A stretch of 24,703 nucleotides of DNA from a virus, in IMG/VR virus record IMGVR_UViG_3300001460_000191, positions 1-24,703 of that record, one strand, 5' to 3'. The translations under genes were made by a program, and so were the position numbers. Below are positions 13,847 through 20,489 of this stretch, piece by piece (position 1 is the first letter of the stretch; each line of letters opens with the position of its first letter). A model generated the notes under the pieces. It did not search any database and was not told where the DNA came from. It saw only the letters and a list, made by a program, of their open reading frames with translations.

Positions 13847-14230
13847 TTATGCCGGCTTCGTAGGCCAAGTTACATCGTCTAAGCTGGTTGCACTACTAGT
13901 AATGTCACGTAATGCTTGACGATAAGTTGTACGAGCTGAATTCATTGTAAGGTCGCTTGAAGCCCACCAGTCTACTTCTGCAAGGCGTTTATCACGCTCT
14001 GCACGGAGTAGCTTCATAGGCTCTGCTGCCTTTAGCTCATCAGACTTTGCTTTGACCGCTGACCAAGTTGTACCCCAGTCACTTGGGTTGCTGCTTTCAA
14101 TAGCTGCTGATGCTGCATCAACGCCTGTGACTTTGCGGAACATTTCGTTAAACTCAGCCTCTGTGGTTGGCTCACCACGAAGTACCCATTCTTTAATGCC
14201 TAGTTCTTGTAGTGCTTGTGATATACTCAT
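13847..14230 (-). CDS. Tail-fibre assembly chaperone-domain protein (Phage_tail_APC-like)
   Basis: The protein is 127 residues. The N-terminal part (MSISQALQELGIKEWVLRGE, then PTTEAEFNEMFRKVTG) is mostly helical. The C-terminal 55 residues read LLRAERDKRLAEVDWWASSD, then LTMNSARTTYRQALRDI, and end DDVTWPTKP. The motif 'R..RD.LLaetDWwa.sD.tmt...ayRQALRDit.......vtWPtkP' is the signature of the phage tail assembly chaperone family (Pfam Phage_tail_APC), found on proteins encoded beside fibres. It probably helps fold or assemble one of the adjacent fibres, although in some phages this domain is a small virion part. It is directly upstream of the beta-propeller fibre. Confidence 0.8.
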   Translation of the reverse strand: MSISQALQELGIKEWVLRGEPTTEAEFNEMFRKVTGVDAASAAIESSNPSDWGTTWSAVKAKSDELKAAEPMKLLRAERDKRLAEVDWWASSDLTMNSARTTYRQALRDITSSATSLDDVTWPTKPA

Positions 14231-14239
14231 TTTATTCTC

Positions 14240-14764
14240 CTATCCTATTCTAAATCCGCTCATGAAAAAGCCTATAGCTTGAGATGGTGGATACGTAGCC
14301 ATTGTTGAACCTTGATCGTGATACATATCTAACTCAAGAAAATCACCACTGTTAAATTGGTATATAAAATTAAATGTTGGGTAAGCATAAGTGCTAGTTG
14401 TTTTACCAATTTCAAAGTAGCCAATATAAGGGCCAGTACTCATGCTGCCTTCTTTACGTATCCAATAACCAATTCTATTAGCAGTTGCATCTTGTAATTT
14501 ACCACCAAAATTAATTTGGTATACACCAGCCGTTGTTGAATTAAAAACAATTTTATTATTAGTAAGATCGGCAAAATTATGAGTATCTAAAACAGTATTG
14601 TTAAATTCAGCTCTAGTATATGTGGCAGTCAAAATTGATTGCGCAGTTGTATTTCTTATAAGGAAATGAGGCAGTTTCAGAAACGTATAACCACTACTAT
14701 CAACAGTCAGCGCAGTAGTACCCGCCAAATTTTGAATTTGATTGACCTTTAGAGTACTTGTCAT
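14240..14764 (-). CDS. Short fibre protein with C1q-like C-terminal domain
   Basis: The 174-residue protein opens MTSTLKVNQIQNLAGTTALT, the short fibre N-terminal block also seen in the 177-residue gene (SILNVDQINNAAGTSAVTIN). It then has a predicted jelly-roll: TATYTRAEFNNTVLDTHN, KIVFNSTTAGVYQINFGGKL, RIGYWIRKEGSMSTGPYIGY, FNFIYQFNSGDFLELDMYHD and a closing GFFMSGFRIG. The 'F.p...G.Y.i.....' and 'GDflel' pattern fits a C1q/TNF-like trimeric head, a common tip of phage fibres. The ATG overlaps the stop of the preceding gene (ATGA). GGAG is contained in the preceding gene's last codons. Confidence 0.72.
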   Translation of the reverse strand: MTSTLKVNQIQNLAGTTALTVDSSGYTFLKLPHFLIRNTTAQSILTATYTRAEFNNTVLDTHNFADLTNNKIVFNSTTAGVYQINFGGKLQDATANRIGYWIRKEGSMSTGPYIGYFEIGKTTSTYAYPTFNFIYQFNSGDFLELDMYHDQGSTMATYPPSQAIGFFMSGFRIG

Positions 14765-15231
14765 TGTGCAATCTCCATAAGAGTAAGAGTTGATGTTGAG
14801 ACTACAAGATTGCTATAGCTAAACAAAAAATCTCCCCCGTCTTTAAACATTTGCACTTTGTAAGTAGTAGCACTAGCTGTTGAGGGACTATCAAGAAATT
14901 GAAACGAACCAGTTACCATGCCATAACCAGCGTTAGTAGACCCTGACCAAAGATTCATCTGATATACGTTTGTACTACCTCTGAGAAGCCTTAAAATAGC
15001 GTCTTCAGTATTTCGATAAACAATTGGCGCATGAAGTGTAGCTAAGATTTTACTACTAGCAAATTTAGGAGTTATTGTTGCTGCTAAATTAGTGTCTACA
15101 TATGTGCCAGTAGAGCCAAGAGAAGTATAAGTAGTGCTTATTCCTTGTACAATCTGAACCATGTGACCCGCAATCTGCACACCGTTGCCGCTAGTCTTTT
15201 CGGTGATTGTATTAACGTATAGTTGACTCAT
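14761..15231 (-). CDS. Short fibre-type virion protein
   Basis: This 156-residue protein starts MSQLYVNTITEKTSGNGVQI, a variant of the 'L.V..I....G...I' fibre opening used by its neighbours. The beta-rich body includes STGTYVDTNLAATITPKFAS, KILATLHAPIVYRN and LRLLRGSTNVYQM, then TYKVQMFKDGGDFLFSYS and a closing STLTLMEIAQ. This 'p.f.sSKil......', 'l.Rg....y', 'STltlmEIa' layout is widespread in marine phage tail fibre proteins. The final ME codons double as part of the ribosome site for the next gene. It is likely a trimeric fibre-tip protein; the exact receptor is unknown. Confidence 0.72.
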   Translation of the reverse strand: MSQLYVNTITEKTSGNGVQIAGHMVQIVQGISTTYTSLGSTGTYVDTNLAATITPKFASSKILATLHAPIVYRNTEDAILRLLRGSTNVYQMNLWSGSTNAGYGMVTGSFQFLDSPSTASATTYKVQMFKDGGDFLFSYSNLVVSTSTLTLMEIAQ

Positions 15232-15299
15232 CCGGCAATCTCCATAACTGTAGTGTCATTAGTATGTTTAATATCTTGTACTTTTAATATACTAGCCAT
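15228..15299 (-). CDS. 23-residue fibre gene remnant or mini-ORF
   Basis: ATG at 15299 (AGGAGA about 6 nt upstream) opens a 23-codon frame. It starts MASILKVQDI, the same opening as the fibre gene at 15844, and ends TVMEIAG, the same ending as the fibre gene at 14761 (LMEIAQ). Only a short KHTNDT linker lies between. It looks like a fibre gene whose whole beta-rich middle has been deleted in frame, leaving the start with its ribosome site and the end with the next gene's ribosome site. Its TGA overlaps the ATG of the next gene (ATGA). It may be translated, but a function for the peptide is unlikely. Confidence 0.5.
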   Translation of the reverse strand: MASILKVQDIKHTNDTTVMEIAG

Positions 15300-15310
15300 G
15301 TAGTCTCCTA

Positions 15311-15844
15311 TTAAGTTGGGTGTACCAACATACCCCAGAAAAATGATCGCCTAGCATTATCATGGATTTCACAATTTTCTTCAGATTGAAAATATGCCTC
15401 AACATAATCGCTTGAGCCGTTCATCTGCAGCATTCCAGTAGGAAGAGGATATTCACCGTTTGTAAAAGCATCTGCATCCACTTGGAATTGTGACAGCATA
15501 ATGTCGGACTGTGTGGTGGTTTGTCCATTTTTTGCTACGTTAAAAGCAACAAGGGTTACACTACCAGAGAGCGTTTTAATTCGCACCTGACCACCAAACA
15601 AATACCAACCAGCAACTTGTGGTGTATATCTATGATTTGTTGAATCCCAATAACTAGCAGTATCAAGCTCAACAGACTCCCATGTGATTTTTGCATAAGC
15701 ACTTGCTGTATAACTTTGCTCTGTATCAGTAGCATTTACTTGAAATGCTACTTTTTTAGCCATAACCAAACCACTGCTATTAATCGTAACAGCAGACGTA
15801 CCTGCCGCATTGTTTATCTGGTCTACATTTAATATTGAAGCCAT
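15311..15844 (-). CDS. Short fibre protein with C1q-like domain
   Basis: The protein is 177 residues from ATG 15844 (MASILNVDQINNAAGTSAVT). The frame is open to an ATG at 15859, but 15844 matches the family opening, overlaps the upstream stop (TAATG) and has GGAG about 9 nt upstream. After the N-terminal block (about 1-25) comes VAFQVNATDTEQSYTASAYA, then HRYTPQVAGWYLFGGQVRIK, AFNVAKNGQTT, MLQMNGSSDYVEAYFQSEEN and FFWGMLVHP. The '..Y.p..aGwY.f......' and 'l..GDyVe.y' pattern is that of C1q-like jelly-roll heads. It is one of several alternative adhesins in this block. Confidence 0.75.
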   Translation of the reverse strand: MASILNVDQINNAAGTSAVTINSSGLVMAKKVAFQVNATDTEQSYTASAYAKITWESVELDTASYWDSTNHRYTPQVAGWYLFGGQVRIKTLSGSVTLVAFNVAKNGQTTTQSDIMLSQFQVDADAFTNGEYPLPTGMLQMNGSSDYVEAYFQSEENCEIHDNARRSFFWGMLVHPT

Positions 15845-16140
15845 TATACAACACTCCAATTTCCATTAATTGTTATTGTTACACCACTATCTATACTGAT
15901 TGGTCCAGCCGACATTGCGTTATCAGCGCTATCAATTGTATGATTTACAGATATAGATTGTGGATTAACTCTAAAAACACCTGCTTCTACGTGAGCAGCT
16001 AGTGAAATAACACCGGCGGAATCTAAAACATTTCCTGCTGGCATGGCCGGAGCTCCAGCAGCAGTTACGACAGCAGTAGCTTCTATTCCTCCAGTAGGAC
16101 TAAATGATTTGTTTATATTCCTCGCTTTTGATTCTGCCAT
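15844..16140 (-). CDS. 98-residue fibre-tip-like protein
   Basis: The protein begins MAESKARNINKSFSPTGGIE, continues with a small hydrophobic Ala/Gly/Pro segment (ATAVVTAAGAPAMPAGNVLD) and ends with a repeat-like beta segment (NHTIDSADNAMSAGPISIDS, then GVTITINGNWSVV). The 'DNAMSAGPI[ST]IdsGvtvTI..g..Wvv' motif is very common at the ends of phage tail fibre proteins and sometimes as a free-standing short domain. It is probably a fibre tip or trimerisation element. AGGACCC lies just upstream of the ATG. It is 9 nt downstream of the tube-like gene and its stop overlaps the start of the next fibre. Confidence 0.7.
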   Translation of the reverse strand: MAESKARNINKSFSPTGGIEATAVVTAAGAPAMPAGNVLDSAGVISLAAHVEAGVFRVNPQSISVNHTIDSADNAMSAGPISIDSGVTITINGNWSVV

Positions 16141-16149
16141 AGTGGGTCC

Positions 16150-16659
16150 TTACTTGGTTAATTCAAAATAGTTAAATCTAAATGATGCGGCAAAGGTAAT
16201 AAATTCGTTTCCACTTGCAGTTGATTCAAATGCAATGTCACCTAATGATGTAGGTACACAATCAACATACCTTACTCGCTTTGTCTGGTTATTATGACTC
16301 GATAAAATCGATAGAGTAATATCAGCATAAGTCCCAGGTTGACCAGCAGATGCTTGAAATGCTGTACGCTTTGTCATAGGTGTTTCAAGTAATCTACGTA
16401 TCCATTGATACATCTCATCATAACCTTTAAGGTCTTCATCCAATATAATATTACATGCTAGCTCGTTAAAAGTAAGTGCATCACCCGGAAGTGGTACACC
16501 TGCAATTCGAGAATATGGAAGTTCAACTGGATTAAATATCATTCCGGGATGTGTAATATTTTGACAAAAGAATTCAAGGTTAGGAAAGTTACGTCTGTCA
16601 ATAACCAGCTTAAAGCTAGTCGGTTGTAGGTAATTAAAATTTTCAGTTAGTGTTGCCAT
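16150..16659 (-). CDS. Second tail-tube-fold protein (gp19/gp54-like)
   Basis: This 169-residue protein has NYLQPTSFKLVIDRRNFPNL (about 9-28), CQNITHPGMIF, PLPGDALTFNELACNIILDE (about 56-75), GYDEMYQWIRRL and a closing FITFAASFRFNYFEL. 'L.PtsFklvid...fPn...f.q...lPG..........p..GD.l.f..l....ivDEdl.nY..i..WI' is the tail-tube-protein pattern that marine T4-like phages show in gp19 and in related tube-initiator or baseplate-hub proteins. Because a canonical gp19 is present at 22109-22636, this is a paralogue. It could be a tube initiator, a tail terminator or a minor tube component. TATAAATA (16665-16672) lies only 5 nt before the ATG and no good ribosome site is seen. Confidence 0.75.
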   Translation of the reverse strand: MATLTENFNYLQPTSFKLVIDRRNFPNLEFFCQNITHPGMIFNPVELPYSRIAGVPLPGDALTFNELACNIILDEDLKGYDEMYQWIRRLLETPMTKRTAFQASAGQPGTYADITLSILSSHNNQTKRVRYVDCVPTSLGDIAFESTASGNEFITFAASFRFNYFELTK

Positions 16660-16664
16660 ACTCT

Positions 16665-16672
16665 TATTTATA
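16665..16672 (-). promoter_or_regulatory. T4-type late promoter box abutting a start codon
   Basis: TATAAATA on the minus strand ends 5 nt before the ATG at 16659. A late promoter here would start transcription at or next to the start codon, giving a leaderless or near-leaderless mRNA. Confidence 0.45.
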
Positions 16673-16682
16673 TGTTTTTTCC

Positions 16683-16711
16683 TTTACAAACTCAACAAAC
16701 TATGGTATAAT
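16683..16711 (+). promoter_or_regulatory. Plus-strand sigma70-like promoter with extended -10
   Basis: TTTACA (16683-16688), a 17-nt spacer and TATAAT (16706-16711) are preceded by TGG, giving the same TGG-TATAAT extended -10 as the two minus-strand promoters at 1367 and 2947. It points rightwards, against every gene in the window, into the gp23 terminator and the antisense strand of gp23. A purine-rich GGAGAGGGAGG follows at 16723-16733, but no ATG/GTG/TTG start is spaced correctly behind it. Confidence 0.5.
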
Positions 16712-16742
16712 AAACTGTGGTTTGGAGAGGGAGGATACCTAT

Positions 16743-16768
16743 AAAAAAGGACCGGCTTTCGCCGGTCC
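16743..16768 (-). terminator. Rho-independent terminator after gp23
   Basis: On the minus strand, GGACCGGC-GAAA-GCCGGTCC (16768-16749) forms a perfect 8-bp GC-rich stem with a GAAA tetraloop, followed directly by TTTTTT (16748-16743). It begins 25 nt after the gp23 stop codon. This is a textbook intrinsic terminator for the highly expressed capsid transcript. Confidence 0.9.
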
Positions 16769-16793
16769 AGTCTATATTCTATTTTTTTATTCT

Positions 16794-18131
16794 TTATGCA
16801 AGAATATTGTCTACACGGAAGATCCGGTAGTACTGGTTAGTCTTAGCAGTAGCTAGGCCATTAGATGGAGCAGCACCTACGAATGGGTTTGATACCATAC
16901 CGTAACGTGTCTTAAATCCAATTTTTGGCTGGAAGCTTTGCTCACCTACTGCACGGACCATTGTTAGTGGTACGTATGGGCAATAGAAGAGACCTGCATC
17001 ATAAGGGTTAGTTCCCTTATAACCAACATTGACATAGTCCTGAGTTGCATATGGATCAATGTAGACCCGTGTGCGACCATTCATAACACCGGCAAAAGTA
17101 TTGCCAGTATCATCTACTTGCAAGTTGGTTGACATTGCTGGAGTATAGTCAAGCATGCCAGAAGCTGAGAGAGCAGAAGCAACATCTGATGAACAGATCA
17201 TAAAGTTACCTTTACCCCGACGTGTTTCTTTAGCAATTGTGTTAGCTTCACGCTCGATTTGTACGATCAGGCCTTTGAATTTCTCCACTGACCAACGACC
17301 ATCTGCATCTGTTGAGAGGTTGAAGATACCGTTAATTGCTGTGTTAGCAGTTAGTGCACCTGTCTTAGCTTGTGAGTTAACTGTGCGAATAACTTCACGG
17401 TTAATTTCAGCCATGATCTCAGTTGACAGAATGTTAGCCAGTTCTGTTTCAGCATCCAGGCCATGAATGGCTTTAAGATCCTGAGCAAGTTCCAAGCTAT
17501 ATTCTGCTTTCAGTGCCCGTGACTTGGCAGTCACAGTTGCTTTTTCGATGGTGAAACCCATTTCAGCAAAGCTCTCACCAACACCGTCACCCAAAGCTTC
17601 AGCTTCGGCTGTTGAGTATGGATCATTAGCTGCTAGAGGATCAGTACGCTCATCATCAATTGATCCTACACCAGAGGATGAAGAATCAGCCAAACCAGAG
17701 GATGAACCGTTTGCAGTTGTTGCAGAATCTCCGGAGAAGCCAATTGCTGCTTCATTGAAGAGTGCTTCTGCACCGTCTGATACACCTGCCTTTGTCTTTT
17801 CAAAGGTTGACTTCATTGCGAAGATCAAGCCTGTTGGTCCGGACATTGGCTGGACTCCACACATGTCATATGCCATAAGGTTTGGCATAGCACGGCGGAC
17901 AAGAGCAATAAGAACTGGATTCCAGTTAGCAGCATTGCCTGTGTTGTTTGTTGGAGCTGCTTCTGTCATGAATTGGCCTTGGGCCGCTTCTTCTGCGAAT
18001 GCACGCTCTTGGTTTTCTAGAATAGCAGCAGTAACTGCTTTCCGGTGATGATCTTTAATAGTGCCGGCAGACTCTTCGTTCAGTACCGGTGCCCATTTCT
18101 CGATCAGTCGATCGTATGATACGGTTTGCAT
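16794..18131 (-). CDS. 23: Major capsid protein gp23
   Basis: The 445-residue protein is the T4-type major capsid protein (T4: 521 residues). Family landmarks are the N-terminal scaffold-contact region (RLIEKWAPVLNEESAGTIKD), AAILENQERAF, the protease site region GQFMTE|AAPTN, and VRRAMPNLMAYDMCGVQPMS followed by GPTGLIFAMKS. The last is nearly identical to T4's 'MVRRAIPNLIAFDICGVQPMNSPTG'. By analogy with T4 (cleavage after FLTE), gp21 would cut after E57. The C-terminal half contains NFMICSSDVASALSASGML and ends YRIFRVDNILA. The ribosome site (GGAG) is about 10 nt before the ATG. The gene follows gp22 by 18 nt and ends at a strong terminator. Confidence 0.97.
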   Translation of the reverse strand: MQTVSYDRLIEKWAPVLNEESAGTIKDHHRKAVTAAILENQERAFAEEAAQGQFMTEAAPTNNTGNAANWNPVLIALVRRAMPNLMAYDMCGVQPMSGPTGLIFAMKSTFEKTKAGVSDGAEALFNEAAIGFSGDSATTANGSSSGLADSSSSGVGSIDDERTDPLAANDPYSTAEAEALGDGVGESFAEMGFTIEKATVTAKSRALKAEYSLELAQDLKAIHGLDAETELANILSTEIMAEINREVIRTVNSQAKTGALTANTAINGIFNLSTDADGRWSVEKFKGLIVQIEREANTIAKETRRGKGNFMICSSDVASALSASGMLDYTPAMSTNLQVDDTGNTFAGVMNGRTRVYIDPYATQDYVNVGYKGTNPYDAGLFYCPYVPLTMVRAVGEQSFQPKIGFKTRYGMVSNPFVGAAPSNGLATAKTNQYYRIFRVDNILA

Positions 18132-18149
18132 TTTTTTTGGACTCCCAAA

Positions 18150-19202
18150 TTATTTATTTGTTTTTTGGATTGCTGTTAGATACTGAGCCATAGAACCCGA
18201 TGCTACTTGAACACCATCGTCATCCGACACATCTTCTTCGATAGAAGCTGTTTCAGTAACCTTTTTGGTAAAGTATGATTCTTTAACAGTCTCTACTTTC
18301 TCTGCGAAAGTTTCTTCTGAATCAAAATCGATATCACTTACCAGTGACTTTAGTTTTTCAACTTGAGTTTCTGCAAGACCTTCAGATGCTTCACGGATAA
18401 TCTTTTCCCGCATTAGCTCTTCGAGTACTCCCATCATCTCAATGTTTTTAGCAGTTGTATCATTTAGTGACTCTTCGAGTTCTGATACTTGATCTGCCAT
18501 TTCGTCAACTAAGTCAACCTTAGCTTCCGGAACTTCGATGTAAGACTCTTCAAACAAATCTTTCAGACTTGACATGAAGTTCTCAGCAATTTCTGTTCTT
18601 AGGCCTGACTGGACTGCAAGCTTATTCTCTTCCATCCAGCTCTCAACTACGTAGTTAAGATAATTGTCGACTTTTTCAACTAAGTCAGCTTTAGTAGATT
18701 CTACTTCTTCTGCCAACTCTTCGTTGTACTTCTCTTCAAGGCGATCGATCTCTTCACCCAGCTTAGACTTAATAGCTGCTTCAAAGATTGTCTCTGCTTT
18801 TGCCTTGAATTCATCTGACAGAGTTGCCTCTGATTCGACGAGTGCGTTTAGATCCTCAGAAAAATCAACTTGATAATCGAGCTCTGGAGATTCAGCAATT
18901 GCTTCACCTTCAAAATTCTCTACATCAAAGTCGTCTTTATGGTACATTGCCTGTAAATCAGTCTTGCCCATTTTTTGCATTTTTCCAACCATAGCAGTAA
19001 TTAGTCCTGCTTTAGTTTTGATCATTGGATCTTGTTTAGTTTGATCACCCTTACGCGTTGGCGCTTTACCTGTAGCTTCACCTGCTTTATCAACAGATGC
19101 TACAGACTGAGCCTCAGCATTTTTAGGATCGTGAGCTTCTTCCACGACATCGTTGTCATCATGGAGGTCAATCTCTTGATCTTGATTTTGATCTTCAGTC
19201 AT
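18150..19202 (-). CDS. 22: Prohead core scaffolding protein gp22
   Basis: The 350-residue protein is very acidic and almost all helical. The N-terminus is acidic and disordered (MTEDQNQDQEIDLHDDNDVV), followed by a Thr/Lys-rich linker and an HKDDFDVENFEG region. A long coiled coil occupies about 120-330 (including LEEKYNEELAEEVESTKADL, ADQVSELEESLNDTTAKNIE and MMGVLEELMREKII). Size and composition fit the internal scaffold around which gp23 assembles and which gp21 later degrades. It is longer than T4 gp22 (about 269 residues), mainly through its acidic N-terminal extension. GGAG lies 6 nt before the ATG. It sits between gp21 and gp23 exactly as in T4. Confidence 0.92.
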   Translation of the reverse strand: MTEDQNQDQEIDLHDDNDVVEEAHDPKNAEAQSVASVDKAGEATGKAPTRKGDQTKQDPMIKTKAGLITAMVGKMQKMGKTDLQAMYHKDDFDVENFEGEAIAESPELDYQVDFSEDLNALVESEATLSDEFKAKAETIFEAAIKSKLGEEIDRLEEKYNEELAEEVESTKADLVEKVDNYLNYVVESWMEENKLAVQSGLRTEIAENFMSSLKDLFEESYIEVPEAKVDLVDEMADQVSELEESLNDTTAKNIEMMGVLEELMREKIIREASEGLAETQVEKLKSLVSDIDFDSEETFAEKVETVKESYFTKKVTETASIEEDVSDDDGVQVASGSMAQYLTAIQKTNK

Positions 19203-19220
19203 AATTGACTCCTTTATTTA

Positions 19221-19871
19221 CTATTTGAGCAACGAGAGGAAATTCTTAAACTCACGAACTTGTGTCTCATAGAGATCCGCACGAGGAGCTTTCTTAATTT
19301 CAGTCTCCATTATTTCAATTGCTTGTGGTTCAATGATTCCGTTATTCCAAACCCATTCAACACCTTCCATAACTCCATTAACAAAAGCGCTAGGTGCAGA
19401 TGGATCTTGAACGATGTCTACCGCATTAAGAATAAAGTCGTCTTTGACGACCATTGCGTTACCATTGTTCTGCAAGCTTCCCATACCACGAGTTGAAACG
19501 CCTAATCTGACACCACCATCGAGCAAACCTTTTACAATTTGTCCCATAGGAGTTTCCAAAATAGTCGCTTTGCCCACAACATCATTACCTTTCCAATCAA
19601 GGGATTCGATCTTGTGAGAAACTTTGTCTAAATTAACGGTCGGTCCTTCAGGGTGGTTTAACTCACCGACTGCTCTACCTTTTGAAACTTGCTCTGTATT
19701 ATATTTACCGAGTGCTTTTTCCATGATAGGCTTTGGATATATTCGACCGTTACGATTCTTTTGTTCTGCTTGCATGAACACGCCTTCAATAGAATAACTT
19801 TTCCCACCACCTTCTTTTTCTTCGGTGAGAATCTCTAAACTTTGATCTGTATATTCTGCAATCAGTTTCAT
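19221..19871 (-). CDS. 21: Prohead maturation protease gp21
   Basis: The 216-residue protein is the T4 gp21 serine protease (T4: about 212 residues) that cuts the scaffold and capsid proteins during head maturation. Motifs seen are QAEQKNRNGRIYPKPIMEKA (about 35-54), VGELNHPE with the catalytic H73, KATILETPMGQIVKGLL (about 101-117), RLGVSTRGMGS with the nucleophile S126, and AVDIVQDPSAPSAFVN (D152 region). The start at 19871 overlaps the stop of the preceding small gene (ATGA), with AAAGG about 10 nt upstream. No insertion or defect is visible. Confidence 0.95.
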   Translation of the reverse strand: MKLIAEYTDQSLEILTEEKEGGGKSYSIEGVFMQAEQKNRNGRIYPKPIMEKALGKYNTEQVSKGRAVGELNHPEGPTVNLDKVSHKIESLDWKGNDVVGKATILETPMGQIVKGLLDGGVRLGVSTRGMGSLQNNGNAMVVKDDFILNAVDIVQDPSAPSAFVNGVMEGVEWVWNNGIIEPQAIEIMETEIKKAPRADLYETQVREFKNFLSLLK

Positions 19872-20083
19872 TTCTTTGCTGCCTTTATAAATTCTTGGCC
19901 GGCTTTTTTTGCCATACCTAAAGTAGGATACGTATCTAGTTTTTCCATATCAATGTATACACAAAATTTGCCTTTTTCTTTGTGGATCATTAAAGTTTTA
20001 CCATCAACTTTTTTATCGAAAACATGTTCACCAGGCGGCATGCCCTTCTCCATCTTTTCTCTTAGTTGAGTAAATGTTAACAT
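19868..20083 (-). CDS. Small prohead-locus protein in the gp68 position
   Basis: The protein is 71 residues and starts MLTFTQLREKMEKGMPPGEH. It then has VFDKKVDGKTLMIHKEKGKF, CVYIDMEKLDTYPTLGMAKK and a basic AGQEFIKAAKK tail. In T4 the gene between the gp67-like protein and gp21 encodes gp68, a prohead core protein. Here the protein is shorter and sequence similarity to gp68 is not evident, so only its position suggests a core role. The 'v.v.Ihk.kgkF.vYIDg..LD.y......A...' layout recurs at this locus in other marine T4-like phages. A late promoter box (20102-20109) and AAGGA lie upstream. Confidence 0.7.
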   Translation of the reverse strand: MLTFTQLREKMEKGMPPGEHVFDKKVDGKTLMIHKEKGKFCVYIDMEKLDTYPTLGMAKKAGQEFIKAAKK

Positions 20084-20101
20084 TTTACAATCCTTTAGCT
20101 T

Positions 20102-20109
20102 TATTTATA
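20102..20109 (-). promoter_or_regulatory. T4-type late promoter box
   Basis: TATAAATA on the minus strand lies in the 52-nt gap between the gp67-like gene and the 71-residue gene, 18 nt before the latter's ATG. It could drive the gp21-gp22-gp23 block. Confidence 0.55.
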
Positions 20110-20135
20110 CTTTTATTACTTTTTACTTAAAAGAA

Positions 20136-20489
20136 TTATTCTTCTTCTTGATCATCTTCGGTGGCTTCGTCATCAGATTCTTCTTCATCATCTTCCTCTT
20201 CATCGCCATCTTCTGTGTCAAGCTCAAGTTCGAGCTGATCGTCATCCTCATCCCCCAACTCGTCATCTTCATCAACATCGTCATCTTCTTCTGCTCCGTT
20301 GAAAAGTTGATCAGCCAATTTAATTTTTTCTTGATCTAATAAATCGTTTTGCCTAACTGTCATGACATCACCAAAGATCTTATTGGCACCGTTATAATCT
20401 TGCTCTAGAGCATTTGCAATCAAATCTTTAATATAGTCATTAGGTTCTGAAACTGCATTCTCAGCTTCTTGCGCGTCTACTTCACTCAC
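20136..20489 (-). CDS. 67: Prohead core protein gp67-like, GTG start
   Basis: The protein is 117 residues. It has a helical N-terminal part (DYIKDLIANALEQDYNGANK, then IFGDVMTVRQNDLLDQEKIK and LADQLFNGAEE) and a C-terminal half made almost only of Asp/Glu. T4 gp67 has the same plan ('L.AARKLFAEAMAARTIDLIKEEKI' followed by an acidic tail), so this is the prohead core protein PIP homologue, longer than T4's (about 80 residues). An ATG exists at 20495, but it directly abuts the AAGGAG ribosome site. The GTG two codons later (20489) is spaced 6 nt and is preferred. The start overlaps the end of gp20 by 8 nt. Confidence 0.85.
   Translation of the reverse strand: MSEVDAQEAENAVSEPNDYIKDLIANALEQDYNGANKIFGDVMTVRQNDLLDQEKIKLADQLFNGAEEDDDVDEDDELGDEDDDQLELELDTEDGDEEEDDEEESDDEATEDDQEEE

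Noticed and set aside
14240-15844. Diversity-generating retroelement targeting the fibre genes
   Set aside because: No reverse transcriptase and no template/variable repeat pair were seen; the variation pattern looks like module exchange instead.
17524-18048. 174-codon plus-strand ORF opposite gp23
   Set aside because: It is an antisense shadow of a strongly conserved gene, with no ribosome site or known motif.
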